A DNA stretch of 64,000 nt, from positions 2,858,001 through 2,922,000 of the forward strand of contig CP065018.1 of assembly GCA_016700415.1 (NCBI GenBank). The letters are read 5' to 3'. This DNA comes from Flavobacteriales bacterium (lineage in GTDB: Bacteria; Bacteroidota; Bacteroidia; Flavobacteriales_F; PHOS-HE28). A program made the translations under genes and the position numbers. Of this stretch, positions 25,637-33,611 are shown in pieces. Positions within the stretch are counted from its first letter, which is position 1. Every line of letters starts with the position of its first letter. A model generated the notes under the pieces. It saw nothing but the letters and a program-made list of their open reading frames with translations. It did not search any database and was not told where the DNA came from.

Positions 25637-28438
25637 ATGATCAAGAACTACGCCTTCGTCCTCACGGCCTTGTTAATAGTCTCCCAAGCCACCGCCCAAC
25701 CCGCCTTCACCGATGGCACCGCGATGCTGGGCCACACGGCCAACAGCGGTGGTTGCATGGCCGTCACGGACATGGACGGCGACGGCCTGGACGATGTGGT
25801 GCAGTTGGATTTCGGTACACATGTCTACGTGCTCTATCAAGAGACCGACGGTAGCTTTACCACCGTGGACTACGGCTCTTTGGACAATAGTTCCCAATGG
25901 GGCTGGGCCATCGGCGATCTGGACAACGACGGGCATAAGGACATCTGCGGCGGGGCCACCGGCCAACAGAATTTCCTCAGCATCACCGCACGTGGGGTCT
26001 CCAGCTTCAGCAATTTGGACGGTCCGTCCATCTTCACCCAGTGCATGAGCATGGGCGACATGAACAATGACGGCCGGACGGACATTTTCGCCTGCCATGA
26101 CAATGGGCCGCCCAACATCTGGTTCACCAATGCCAGCGGTGTCCCGGTGAACAGCAACAGCTACATCGATTGGAGCACCTCTCCTTCCAGCGACATGAGC
26201 GGGAACTATGGGAGCTGCTTTGTCGATTTCGACAACGATGGCGACCTCGACCTGTACATCGCACACTGCCGCCAAGGGGTGAACAGTTCGGATGACCCAC
26301 GCCGTTGGAACCGCTTGTTCGTCAACGACGGCACCAACCATTACACGGACCAAGCTGCTGAATATGGCGTTCAGGACCACGAGCAGACCTGGACATCCGA
26401 TTTCGGGGACTACGACAATGACGGCGATCTGGACATGTTCAGCAACGAACACAGCACGGGTACGCAACTGTTCGAGAATGACGGGACGGGACACTACACG
26501 AACGTCACCGCCGGAAGTGGATTGGGCGTAGCAAGTTTCCCGCTACAGGGCATGTTCCGGGACATGGACAACGACGGCTTTCTGGACATCCTGATCGCCG
26601 GCGGAAGTGAATTTTATTACAAGGGCAATGGCGATGGGACCTTCACCCTGGTTGAAGGTCTGTTCCCCTCTTCCAAGGCCATGCACGGCTTTGCCTTCGG
26701 CGACCTCAACCGGGATGGCTTTGAGGATGTATATGCCAACTATGGCAGCGGCTATGTGGATGGCAGTGCCGGCAACCCGGACCGTCTCTGGCTGAACACG
26801 CCCAACGGCAATCACTTCTTCCGCGTGCGGCTGCAAGGCACCACCAGTAACCGGGATGCTATCGGCGCGCGCGTCACTATCACCGGCCCGTGGGGCACGC
26901 AGATCCGTGAGGTGCGCTCCGGCGAGAGCTATGGCCTGGTGAACTCCTTCATCCTGCCCTTCGGTCTGGGAGCGGAGACCATTGTGCCGACGGTGACCGT
27001 GCGCTGGCCCAGCGGTCTGGTGGAGACCTTCAACGATCTGAACGCCGACCAGACCATCACCGTGGTGGAAGGCACCTGCGTCTCGCCGAACGTGGCCATT
27101 TCGGCCTCGCCTTCCGCCATCATCTGCCCCAGCAGCGGCCCTGTTCTGCTGACCGCCTCGCCGGGAACCGACTTCACGTGGAACACAGGTGCCACAGGAC
27201 CGACCCTCAGCGTGGACCAAGCGGGTGCCTATTGGATCATGACCGGCACCGGCACCTGCACCACCCAAGCGAACGTGAACGTGCTGGAGAGCCCGGATGA
27301 GACGCCCACCGTATCCGCCGCAGGTCCCACCACGATCTGCCCCTTGGATCAGGTGGTGCTCACCGCCAGTCCGGCATCCGGTTATCTGTGGAGCAATGGA
27401 AGTGACCAGCAGAGCATCACGGTCAGTGCGGCCGGTAATTACACGGTGACGATCGAAGGAGCCTGCGCCGCGTTCACCTCGGAACCCGTGGAGGTGACCC
27501 TGCTCAATGCGCCCGCCGCACCGATGAGCGAGGATGTGTCGATCCCCGTGGCCGGCACCGCGGTGCTCACCGCCACGGGCGACAGCATTATTTGGTATGA
27601 TGCGGAGGTGGACGGTACTCCCGTGGGCTATGGCAGCCCGTGGACCACGCCGTTCGTGGACACGAACACCCTCTTCTGGTGCTCGGACCTGGGCCAGAAC
27701 GGCGGTGTGCCGCAGTATGGAGGAAAGACGGACAAGTCCGACATCGGGACCTACCAGAACAACGCCACGTACTACAACTATTTCAGCACCTACGAGGACA
27801 TGGTGATCAAAAGTGCCAAGGTCTACGCGAACGGTGCCGGTGAGCGCCCGATCGCCGTCGTGGACCAGGGAACAGGCAACATAGTGGCCTCGGGGAACTT
27901 CTTCATCCCGGACGGTGAGAGCCGGGTGCAATTGGACCTGTTGGCTCCGGGCGGCGGCGCGTACGCCTTGCGGATCGTTTCCGGCGACCCGCAGCTTTGG
28001 CGCGATGGGGTTGGTAGCAACCCGGTATACCCGTACGACCTGGGCGGCTTAGGCGCGATCACGGGCTGCAACGCCGGTTCGGCCAATTACTACTACTACT
28101 TCTACAATTGGGAAGTTGCCTCGCCGGCTTCTTGGTGCGAAGGACCACGGACGCCGGTGGAAGTGCTGGTCGGTCCCACGGGCGTGGCGCCCGATGGTCA
28201 GGCCGAGGGCCTGCGTGTCTTCCCGAACCCGGCCACCGACAAGGTCACCATCTCCGGTAAACTGCCCGAAGGTGCTGCCACCGCGGAGTTCCTGGACGTG
28301 GCCGGCCGTGTCTGCCTCCGCGCCGCGATCACTCCCGCTGGTGTAACGATCGATGTTTCCTCCTTGGCCCCCGGTGCCTACACCTTGCAATTACGCGGGG
28401 AAGATGGCATCAGCAACACGGCTTTCGTGAAGCGTTGA
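25637..28438 (+). CDS. Secreted FG-GAP/VCBS propeller protein with ASPIC/UnbV and T9SS domains
   Basis: 933 residues from the ATG at 25637 (signal peptide ALLIVSQATAQ). Residues ~20-390 hold repeated calcium-loop motifs (DMDGDGLDD, DLDNDGHKD, DMNNDGRTD, DFDNDGDLD, DYDNDGDLD, DMDNDGFLD, DLNRDGFED), the FG-GAP/VCBS integrin-like propeller. Then an ASPIC/UnbV domain (RDAIGARVTI...TVRWPSGLVETF), two Ig-like domains with paired Cys, a C-terminal carbohydrate-binding-like segment, and a T9SS sorting domain (RVFPNPATDKVTI...GAYTLQLRGE). Likely a calcium-stabilised surface adhesin or binding protein. Confidence 0.88.
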   Translation: MIKNYAFVLTALLIVSQATAQPAFTDGTAMLGHTANSGGCMAVTDMDGDGLDDVVQLDFGTHVYVLYQETDGSFTTVDYGSLDNSSQWGWAIGDLDNDGHKDICGGATGQQNFLSITARGVSSFSNLDGPSIFTQCMSMGDMNNDGRTDIFACHDNGPPNIWFTNASGVPVNSNSYIDWSTSPSSDMSGNYGSCFVDFDNDGDLDLYIAHCRQGVNSSDDPRRWNRLFVNDGTNHYTDQAAEYGVQDHEQTWTSDFGDYDNDGDLDMFSNEHSTGTQLFENDGTGHYTNVTAGSGLGVASFPLQGMFRDMDNDGFLDILIAGGSEFYYKGNGDGTFTLVEGLFPSSKAMHGFAFGDLNRDGFEDVYANYGSGYVDGSAGNPDRLWLNTPNGNHFFRVRLQGTTSNRDAIGARVTITGPWGTQIREVRSGESYGLVNSFILPFGLGAETIVPTVTVRWPSGLVETFNDLNADQTITVVEGTCVSPNVAISASPSAIICPSSGPVLLTASPGTDFTWNTGATGPTLSVDQAGAYWIMTGTGTCTTQANVNVLESPDETPTVSAAGPTTICPLDQVVLTASPASGYLWSNGSDQQSITVSAAGNYTVTIEGACAAFTSEPVEVTLLNAPAAPMSEDVSIPVAGTAVLTATGDSIIWYDAEVDGTPVGYGSPWTTPFVDTNTLFWCSDLGQNGGVPQYGGKTDKSDIGTYQNNATYYNYFSTYEDMVIKSAKVYANGAGERPIAVVDQGTGNIVASGNFFIPDGESRVQLDLLAPGGGAYALRIVSGDPQLWRDGVGSNPVYPYDLGGLGAITGCNAGSANYYYYFYNWEVASPASWCEGPRTPVEVLVGPTGVAPDGQAEGLRVFPNPATDKVTISGKLPEGAATAEFLDVAGRVCLRAAITPAGVTIDVSSLAPGAYTLQLRGEDGISNTAFVKR

Positions 28439-28512
28439 TTCCGGATGCATCCTCCACAAGAAGCCCTGGAACCCCCGGAGCTTTTTGCTGTCCGACCAAG
28501 GCGATCAGGTGG

Positions 28513-28520
28513 TTACTTTG
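28513..28520 (+). promoter_or_regulatory. -7 promoter-like element (TTACTTTG) for the Moco operon
   Basis: One mismatch to TAnnTTTG, 4 bases before the ATG at 28525. It is the first promoter-like signal ahead of the run of coupled genes to 32352. Confidence 0.4.
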
Positions 28521-28524
28521 CGGC

Positions 28525-29187
28525 ATGACCGACCAGGTGGACGAACAGCAACCGCTGAGGCTGCTCATAGTGGGCGCAGGGGCCCTCGGGAATGCATTGC
28601 TGCCGCGCGTCCTGCGCTGGAAATGGGACGGTATCACCATCATGGACGGTGATCGGGTGGAGGAGAAGAACTTGGTACGGCAAGAGCTCTTTGCACCCGT
28701 GGACATCGGCAGGCCGAAGAGTGATGTACTGGCGGCCTGGGTCCGCAACATGCCCGTTCCGGTGCACATGGCGTCCCGGGATGAATTCCTTGATGCGAAC
28801 AACGCCGAAGCGCTCATTGCCGTGCACGACGTGGTGGCGGACTGTACGGACGATGCACATGTGAAGCGGTTGATCGACCGCACCTGTGCTGAGTACGGCG
28901 TGGCGTTGGTGAGCGGGTCCGTCCACGGAAAGGAAAGTCAGGTGATCCTTTTGCACGCGGAAGGGGAGGACGAAAAGATCACGCGTGATGAGCTCTTCCA
29001 TGGCAGACCCGGCGGGGAGCAGGACGGTTGCGACATGCGGAACGTGCCGATGGAGACCATCGAGGAAACAGGCCGGCGCATGGCACAACTGCTGCGCGCC
29101 GTGCGACAAGGCGAACCCGTGAAGAACGGCCGCATCGACCTCTTCGACGGTAAACGTTGGACCGCGATCGATCCCCCGGACCACTGA
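28525..29187 (+). CDS. MoeB/ThiF-like E1 adenylyltransferase, short form
   Basis: 220 residues. Rossmann nucleotide site LLIVGAGALGNALLPRV, then IMDGDRVEEKNLVRQELF (the Arg of the conserved NLxRQ) and RPKSDVLAAW, as in MoeB/ThiF. In Moco synthesis MoeB adenylates the C-terminal glycine of MoaD before sulfuration; being first in the Moco operon supports that role. It is shorter than usual and the region where MoeB has its CxxC zinc pairs shows only a single Cys (QDGCDMRN), and there is no rhodanese domain. Function as MoeB is therefore likely but not certain. It ends 3 bases before the next gene. Confidence 0.78.
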   Translation: MTDQVDEQQPLRLLIVGAGALGNALLPRVLRWKWDGITIMDGDRVEEKNLVRQELFAPVDIGRPKSDVLAAWVRNMPVPVHMASRDEFLDANNAEALIAVHDVVADCTDDAHVKRLIDRTCAEYGVALVSGSVHGKESQVILLHAEGEDEKITRDELFHGRPGGEQDGCDMRNVPMETIEETGRRMAQLLRAVRQGEPVKNGRIDLFDGKRWTAIDPPDH

Positions 29188-29190
29188 AAG

Positions 29191-29919
29191 ATGGACAGCA
29201 CCTTGTTGATCCTCCTGATCGCCTTCGTCGCCTTCGCCTACGCCATGGTGGGCCACGGCGGTGCCAGTGGCTACCTCGCGTTGATGGCATTGGCGGGCAT
29301 GTCCGTGGTGGTGATGCGCCCCACCGCGCTGGTATTGAACCTCTTCGTCAGCGCCATCTCCTTCACGCTTTACGCGCGTTCAGGCCATTTCAAATGGAGC
29401 ACCTTCTGGCCCTTCGCGGTACTGTCGATCCCGGCGGCGTGGCTCGGCGCGCACGTCGTGCTGGACCCCGTGATCTACAAGCGTATCCTTGCGGTCTGCC
29501 TGCTCTTTGCGGTCGCCAAGCTCTTCGGCTTTTTCGGAAAAGGCAAGGATGGCCTACGGCCCATCCCGTTGGTCTGGGGCTTGCTGATCGGCTCGGCGCT
29601 GGGCTTCGTCTCCGGCATGATCGGCATCGGTGGCGGCATCCTGTTGAGCCCGGTGCTACTGCTCTTCAATTGGGCGGACATGAAGACCACGGCGGCCACC
29701 TCGGCGCTCTTCATCTTCGTGAACAGCGCGGCCGGTATCGTGGGCGCTTTCGGCAACGGTGAAACGTTGGGCACGGAGATGGTGCCGTGGATCATCGCGG
29801 CAGTTCTGGGCGGTCTGCTCGGCAGTTGGATCGGCGCGAAGCGGTTGAACGAACTGCGCTTGAAGCAGGCCCTGGGCATCGTCCTCCTATTCGCCAGCGT
29901 GAAACTGATGATGGCATGA
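29191..29919 (+). CDS. TSUP (TauE/SafE) family anion transporter
   Basis: 242 residues, about seven to eight membrane segments. It has the two TSUP half-repeats, each with a conserved Gly-rich loop: MVGHGGASGYLALMAL near the N-terminus and GMIGIGGGILLSPVLLL in the middle, then TAATSALFIFVNSAAG. Family members move sulfite, sulfonates or related anions. Here it sits inside the Moco operon and its stop overlaps the moeA start (ATGA); a role in molybdate or sulfur-anion transport is inference. Confidence 0.88.
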   Translation: MDSTLLILLIAFVAFAYAMVGHGGASGYLALMALAGMSVVVMRPTALVLNLFVSAISFTLYARSGHFKWSTFWPFAVLSIPAAWLGAHVVLDPVIYKRILAVCLLFAVAKLFGFFGKGKDGLRPIPLVWGLLIGSALGFVSGMIGIGGGILLSPVLLLFNWADMKTTAATSALFIFVNSAAGIVGAFGNGETLGTEMVPWIIAAVLGGLLGSWIGAKRLNELRLKQALGIVLLFASVKLMMA

Positions 29920-31088
29920 TCGACGTGAAGGAGGCGAAGCGGCGTTTGATGGCCAACGTGCTGGTGATGCCCACGGAAGCCGTGCCGTTGCTCAATGCAT
30001 TGGGCCGTTTTGCGGTGAACGACGTGGTCGCGCCATTCGATCATCCGCTGTTCGATTGCAGCGCGATGGACGGCTATGCGTTCAGGTTTTCCGAAGAGGT
30101 GAAGGCATGGACCGTGGTCGGCGAAGTGCCCGCCGGGGATGCTTTTTCACGCGGACTTCAAGCGGGTGAATGCGTACGCATCTTCACCGGGGCCATGATG
30201 CCTGAAGGTGCGGACACCGTGGTGATGCAGGAACTCGCGCAACGTTCCGGTGAGGCGATGACCCACACGGACGTGAAGTTGAAACGCGGCGGCAACGTGC
30301 GCTGCAAGGGCGAGCAGTTGCGCACGGGTGATGTGGCCTTGCTGAAAGGAACGCCGCTGGATGCGCCCGCGATCGGGCTGTTGGCTTCGGTCGGTGTGCA
30401 GGAGGTGCTTGTGGCGAAGCGGCCGCGCGTGGCCTTGCTGATCAGCGGTGATGAATTCGCCGAGGGCGCGGTCCCTTCGCCGGGGAAGATCTTCGGGACC
30501 AATGGCATGATGTTGCAGGCGGCCTTGCGCAACGCGGGGATCGAGGCAAGCCTCGTGCAGGTCAATGATGACCGCGAAGCGTTGATCGCTGCATGGAAGC
30601 AAGCAGCCAAGGCACATGATCTCGTCATCTCCACCGGTGGGGTGTCCGTCGGTGATCATGACCTGATCCGGCCCGCCTTGGAAGCGCTCGGAGCGGAGTT
30701 CATCCTTCACGGCGTGAAGCAGAAGCCGGGCAAACCGATGCTCTTTGCGAAGCTCGACGGCACGCCGGTCTTCGGCCTGCCCGGCAATCCCCGCGCGGTG
30801 ATGGTGCTGTTCGGTGAATACGTGCTGCCCTTCCTGCGGGCCATGCAAGGAGCAGCGGATCCCGGTCCATGTATTGAGCATCTTCCGATCGAACAAGCGT
30901 TGAAGGTCAAAGGAGACCGGGCGGAATTCCGCGCGGCGCTCGTGACGGAAGGGAGAGTGAAATTATTGGCCGACGAAGGCTCGCACATGCTGCGATCGCT
31001 CACCGAAGCAAATGCATTGGCGTTCATCCCGGCCGATGTGCGGGAGTTTAAAGCAGGGGACACGATCGAAGTACACCACATCCGGTGA
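29916..31088 (+). CDS. moeA: Molybdopterin molybdotransferase MoeA
   Basis: 390 residues from the ATG at 29916 overlapping the TSUP stop. Motifs: FDHPLFDCSAMDGYA, RIFTGAMMPEGADTVVMQE, STGGVSVGDHD, KPGKPMLFAKL and LPGNPRAVMVLF, all typical of MoeA domains. It inserts molybdate into adenylated molybdopterin in the cytoplasm. The C-terminal domain IV is present (FRAALVTEGRVKLL). Coupled to mobA through TGATG. Confidence 0.96.
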   Translation: MIDVKEAKRRLMANVLVMPTEAVPLLNALGRFAVNDVVAPFDHPLFDCSAMDGYAFRFSEEVKAWTVVGEVPAGDAFSRGLQAGECVRIFTGAMMPEGADTVVMQELAQRSGEAMTHTDVKLKRGGNVRCKGEQLRTGDVALLKGTPLDAPAIGLLASVGVQEVLVAKRPRVALLISGDEFAEGAVPSPGKIFGTNGMMLQAALRNAGIEASLVQVNDDREALIAAWKQAAKAHDLVISTGGVSVGDHDLIRPALEALGAEFILHGVKQKPGKPMLFAKLDGTPVFGLPGNPRAVMVLFGEYVLPFLRAMQGAADPGPCIEHLPIEQALKVKGDRAEFRAALVTEGRVKLLADEGSHMLRSLTEANALAFIPADVREFKAGDTIEVHHIR

Positions 31089-31657
31089 TGGGAAGCAAAT
31101 ACGCATGGACCGGGGTGGTGCTCGCTGGTGGCAAGAGCACGCGCATGGGGCAGGACAAAGCGCTGCTGGAAGTGAACGGGAAACCGTTGCTGCTTCACGC
31201 CGTGGAGAAATTGAAGCCGCATGTGCGCGAGCTCTTCGTGATCGGGGAACCGCGCAAGTATGGCCACATCTGGCCGGACGTCATGCCGGATGATATCCCC
31301 GGCCTGGGACCCTTGGGCGGCATCGTGACGGCCATGGGCAACGCACGGCACGACCGCTTGCTGGTGCTGGCAGTGGACGCGCCCGGTGTGAACGCGAGGT
31401 TGCTGGAACGTCTCACCCGCGAACTGCCGGATGACGCCGATGCCTTGGTGCCGCGCCACGACGACGAATTGGAGCCCTTGGTCGCCGCGTATCATCGGCG
31501 GTGTGCCGGTGCCTTCATGGACCACATCACACGCAGCCAGCTTTCCATGCACGGAGCCTTGGCTGATGTCAACGTGGCTTACTTAGACATCAAGCCCGGT
31601 GATGACGGCTGGCCGGAGGACCTCTTTTGCAACCTCAACAGTCCTGCCGACCTTTGA
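31088..31657 (+). CDS. mobA: Molybdenum cofactor guanylyltransferase
   Basis: 189 residues. GTP-binding VVLAGGKSTRMGQDKALL at the N-terminus, GPLGGI and LAVDAPGV (metal/nucleotide site), C-terminal NLNSPADL, as in MobA. It converts Mo-molybdopterin to the MGD form used by DMSO-reductase-family enzymes such as formate dehydrogenase and nitrate reductase. The ATG overlaps the moeA stop by one base; a GTG one codon earlier is possible but less likely. Confidence 0.94.
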   Translation: MGSKYAWTGVVLAGGKSTRMGQDKALLEVNGKPLLLHAVEKLKPHVRELFVIGEPRKYGHIWPDVMPDDIPGLGPLGGIVTAMGNARHDRLLVLAVDAPGVNARLLERLTRELPDDADALVPRHDDELEPLVAAYHRRCAGAFMDHITRSQLSMHGALADVNVAYLDIKPGDDGWPEDLFCNLNSPADL

Positions 31658-31660
31658 GCC

Positions 31661-31885
31661 ATGGACATCATGCTTTTTGGATTGATCGCGGAGAAGGCCG
31701 GGACTGATCGGCTAACCATCTCGGCACCGGATACGGGCGCGTTAAGGCAAGCCTTGGAAGAACGCATCGAAGGACTTTCATCGCTGAGCTATGCGCTGGC
31801 CGTGGACCGGAAGATCACGCATGAAAATATTGAACTGAGCGGCAGCGAGGAGATCGCGCTGCTGCCCCCATTTGCAGGAGGATGA
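31661..31885 (+). CDS. moaD: Molybdopterin synthase sulfur carrier subunit MoaD
   Basis: 74 residues, ubiquitin-like, ending LLPPFAGG: the Gly-Gly tail is adenylated by MoeB and thiocarboxylated. Starts 3 bases after mobA; its stop overlaps the moaE start (ATGA), which fits equal production of the two synthase subunits. Confidence 0.93.
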   Translation: MDIMLFGLIAEKAGTDRLTISAPDTGALRQALEERIEGLSSLSYALAVDRKITHENIELSGSEEIALLPPFAGG

Positions 31886-32352
31886 GCGAAACCAAAGCGC
31901 CCAAGAAACGGGACATCTTCACTGATGGTCCGATCGATCCGACCTTCATCGCGGAGAGCATCGCGAAGCACGCCACGCGCCATGACATCGGCGCGCACGA
32001 GATCTTCCTGGGCCAGGTACGGGCGGACATGGCGGACGGTTCGGGCGGAAGATCTTCCGCCCGTACAACCGCCATCGCATACACCGCTTACCGCGACATG
32101 GCCAACGAACAGATGATCCCCATCCGCGAAGAAGCCTTCGCACGCTGGCCCATCACTTGCTTGCACGTACACCACAGCCAAGGCATCATCAAGGCCGGTG
32201 AGCTATGCTTCTTCGTCTTTGCCTCATCGGCGCATCGCCAGGTAGCGCGCGAGGCCGTGGCCTATGTCACGGATGAAGTGAAGAAGCGCCTACCGATCTT
32301 CGGGAAGGAGGTTTTGGAGGATGGGGAGCATGTATGGAAGATAAATACATGA
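31882..32352 (+). CDS. moaE: Molybdopterin synthase catalytic subunit MoaE, with in-frame palindromic insertion
   Basis: 156 residues. IFLGQVRADM, AIAYTAYRDMANEQM, HVHHSQGIIKAGELCFFVFASSAHR and PIFGKEVLEDGEHVWK match MoaE, which adds the dithiolene sulfurs to precursor Z. Between RADMADG and TTAIAYTAY there is an extra SGGRSSAR that other MoaE proteins I know lack; it is coded by a perfect 22-nt palindrome (32042-32063). The frame stays open and the catalytic Lys region PIFGK is intact, so the protein is probably functional. Confidence 0.93.
   Translation: MSETKAPKKRDIFTDGPIDPTFIAESIAKHATRHDIGAHEIFLGQVRADMADGSGGRSSARTTAIAYTAYRDMANEQMIPIREEAFARWPITCLHVHHSQGIIKAGELCFFVFASSAHRQVAREAVAYVTDEVKKRLPIFGKEVLEDGEHVWKINT
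32037..32071. repeat. Perfect palindrome with extended stem inside moaE
   Basis: CGGGCGGAAGA at 32042-32052 is followed at once by its reverse complement at 32053-32063. Outer arms CGGTT (32037-32041) and AACCG (32067-32071) extend it imperfectly. A second GTACGGGCGGA at 32017-32027 is also complementary to 32056-32066, so two hairpins compete. Confidence 0.85.
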
Positions 32353-32370
32353 TGATATCCCGCAGTGGTG

Positions 32371-32446
32371 ACCGGTAGTTGGTGATAGGTGATCAGAACC
32401 GATCCGCGCCCAATCACCAATCACTATCCACCAATCACCCGACCAA
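32371..32446. repeat. Inverted word repeat between moaE and moaC-moaB
   Basis: Left part has GTTGGTGATAGGTGATC; right part has CAATCACCAATCAC and then CCACCAATCACC. The arms GGTGATAGGTGAT and ATCACCAATCAC pair at 11 of 12 positions. No gene fits in these bases. Confidence 0.65.
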
Positions 32447-32458
32447 ACTCCGTTGCCT

Positions 32459-33376
32459 ATGATCGACATCACACACAAGCCTACCTCCCTCCGCGAAGCC
32501 ATCGCCGAGGCCACCGTTAGCGTTAGCAAGCCGGAAACGATCGCAGCGGTGAAAGCCGGGACCGTCCCCAAGGGTGACGTGATCGAAGCCGCACGCATCG
32601 CCGGTCTCTTCGGCATCAAACGCACCGCGGACATGATCCCGGACTGCCATCCTTTGCCAGTGGAACACGCCGAGGTGACCAGCAGCGTCCAGGAAATGGC
32701 CATCGTGGTCACTGTGAAAGTGCGGACCATCTACCGCACCGGTGTGGAAGTGGAGGCCATGCACGGCGCCAGCGTGGCAGCGCTCACCATCTACGACATG
32801 CTTAAGCCGATCGACAAGGGCATCACCATCGACCGCATCCGCTTGGTGGGGAAGAAGGGTGGCAAAAGCGATTGGAAAGATCAGTTCGACAAGATGCCAA
32901 GCGCTGCCGTGCTCGTCATCAGTGACAGCGTTTCAGCGGGCAAGAAGGAGGACAAGGCCGGAAAGACGATCGGTGAACGGTTGAAGACGCTCGGTGTGGA
33001 GTTCGCTGCAAATGCGCTGGTACCGGATGAGCCGGAGCAGATCGCCGCACAGGTGAAGGCATGGGCGGAGCAGGGCATCGACCTTATCCTCACCACCGGC
33101 GGCACGGGCCTCTCACCACGTGATCGCACGCCGGAAGCCATCGCACCTATTCTCGACCGCGAAGTGCCTGGTGTCATGGAGGCCGCACGCAGCTACGGCC
33201 AAGAGCGCGTGCCCCTCGCCATGATGAGCCGCGGCATCGCCGGGATGATCGGTCGTACGTTGGTGATCACCCTGCCGGGATCAACAAGAGGTGCGCAAGA
33301 GACGATGGACGCGCTTTTCCCGTTCGTACTGCATGTGGTCAAAGTGCAGGAGATGGCGTATCGGCACGGTATGTAG
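32459..33376 (+). CDS. moaC-moaB: Bifunctional cyclic pyranopterin monophosphate synthase / MoaB-MogA-type protein
   Basis: 305 residues from the ATG at 32459. The first ~150 are MoaC (KGDVIEAARIAGLFGIKRTADMIPDCHPLP, GVEVEAMHGASVAALTIYDM, KKGGKSDWK), which makes precursor Z with MoaA. The rest (~155-305) is a MoaB/MogA domain (AVLVISDSVSAGKKEDKAG, LTTGGTGLSPRDRTPEA, LPGSTRGAQE), which adenylates molybdopterin. This fusion is known in Bacteroidota. It is separated from moaE by an inverted word repeat rather than being coupled. Confidence 0.95.
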   Translation: MIDITHKPTSLREAIAEATVSVSKPETIAAVKAGTVPKGDVIEAARIAGLFGIKRTADMIPDCHPLPVEHAEVTSSVQEMAIVVTVKVRTIYRTGVEVEAMHGASVAALTIYDMLKPIDKGITIDRIRLVGKKGGKSDWKDQFDKMPSAAVLVISDSVSAGKKEDKAGKTIGERLKTLGVEFAANALVPDEPEQIAAQVKAWAEQGIDLILTTGGTGLSPRDRTPEAIAPILDREVPGVMEAARSYGQERVPLAMMSRGIAGMIGRTLVITLPGSTRGAQETMDALFPFVLHVVKVQEMAYRHGM

Positions 33377-33405
33377 GGTTACGCCGCCAGAAGGCTAAGG
33401 GGGCA

Positions 33406-33597
33406 TCAACCCTTGACTTTCTTCCGGATCACAAAGTTTTTGGTAGGTCGCTCCTTAGCGTTCGGATCAAACCGTTCATCGAAGCTGCGTAGGAACCATT
33501 GGAAGCGTTCACTCGGCGTCAGCGCCAAGAATTCGTGTTCCCTGCGGGGGTTGCTTTCTTCTTTGGTCTCGAAACGGATGCGGTTATCGGTAGACAT
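33406..33597 (-). CDS. Small conserved protein, possible orphan toxin-antitoxin-type partner
   Basis: 63 residues from the ATG at 33597 (MSTDNRIRFETKEESN). The segment FLALTPSERFQWFLRSF followed by NFVIRKK resembles small Bacteroidota proteins usually encoded beside a nucleotidyltransferase gene; here no such partner is adjacent. Starts 15 bases after the end of the SGNH hydrolase gene and runs convergent to moaC-moaB. Function unknown; the family link is from memory and weak. Confidence 0.6.
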   Translation of the reverse strand: MSTDNRIRFETKEESNPRREHEFLALTPSERFQWFLRSFDERFDPNAKERPTKNFVIRKKVKG

Positions 33598-33611
33598 GAC
33601 GAATCTCAAAG

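Noticed and set aside
26543..27931. 462-codon minus strand frame inside the FG-GAP protein
   Set aside because: G+C-rich antisense shadow; the + strand reading has a signal peptide, repeated calcium loops and a sorting domain.
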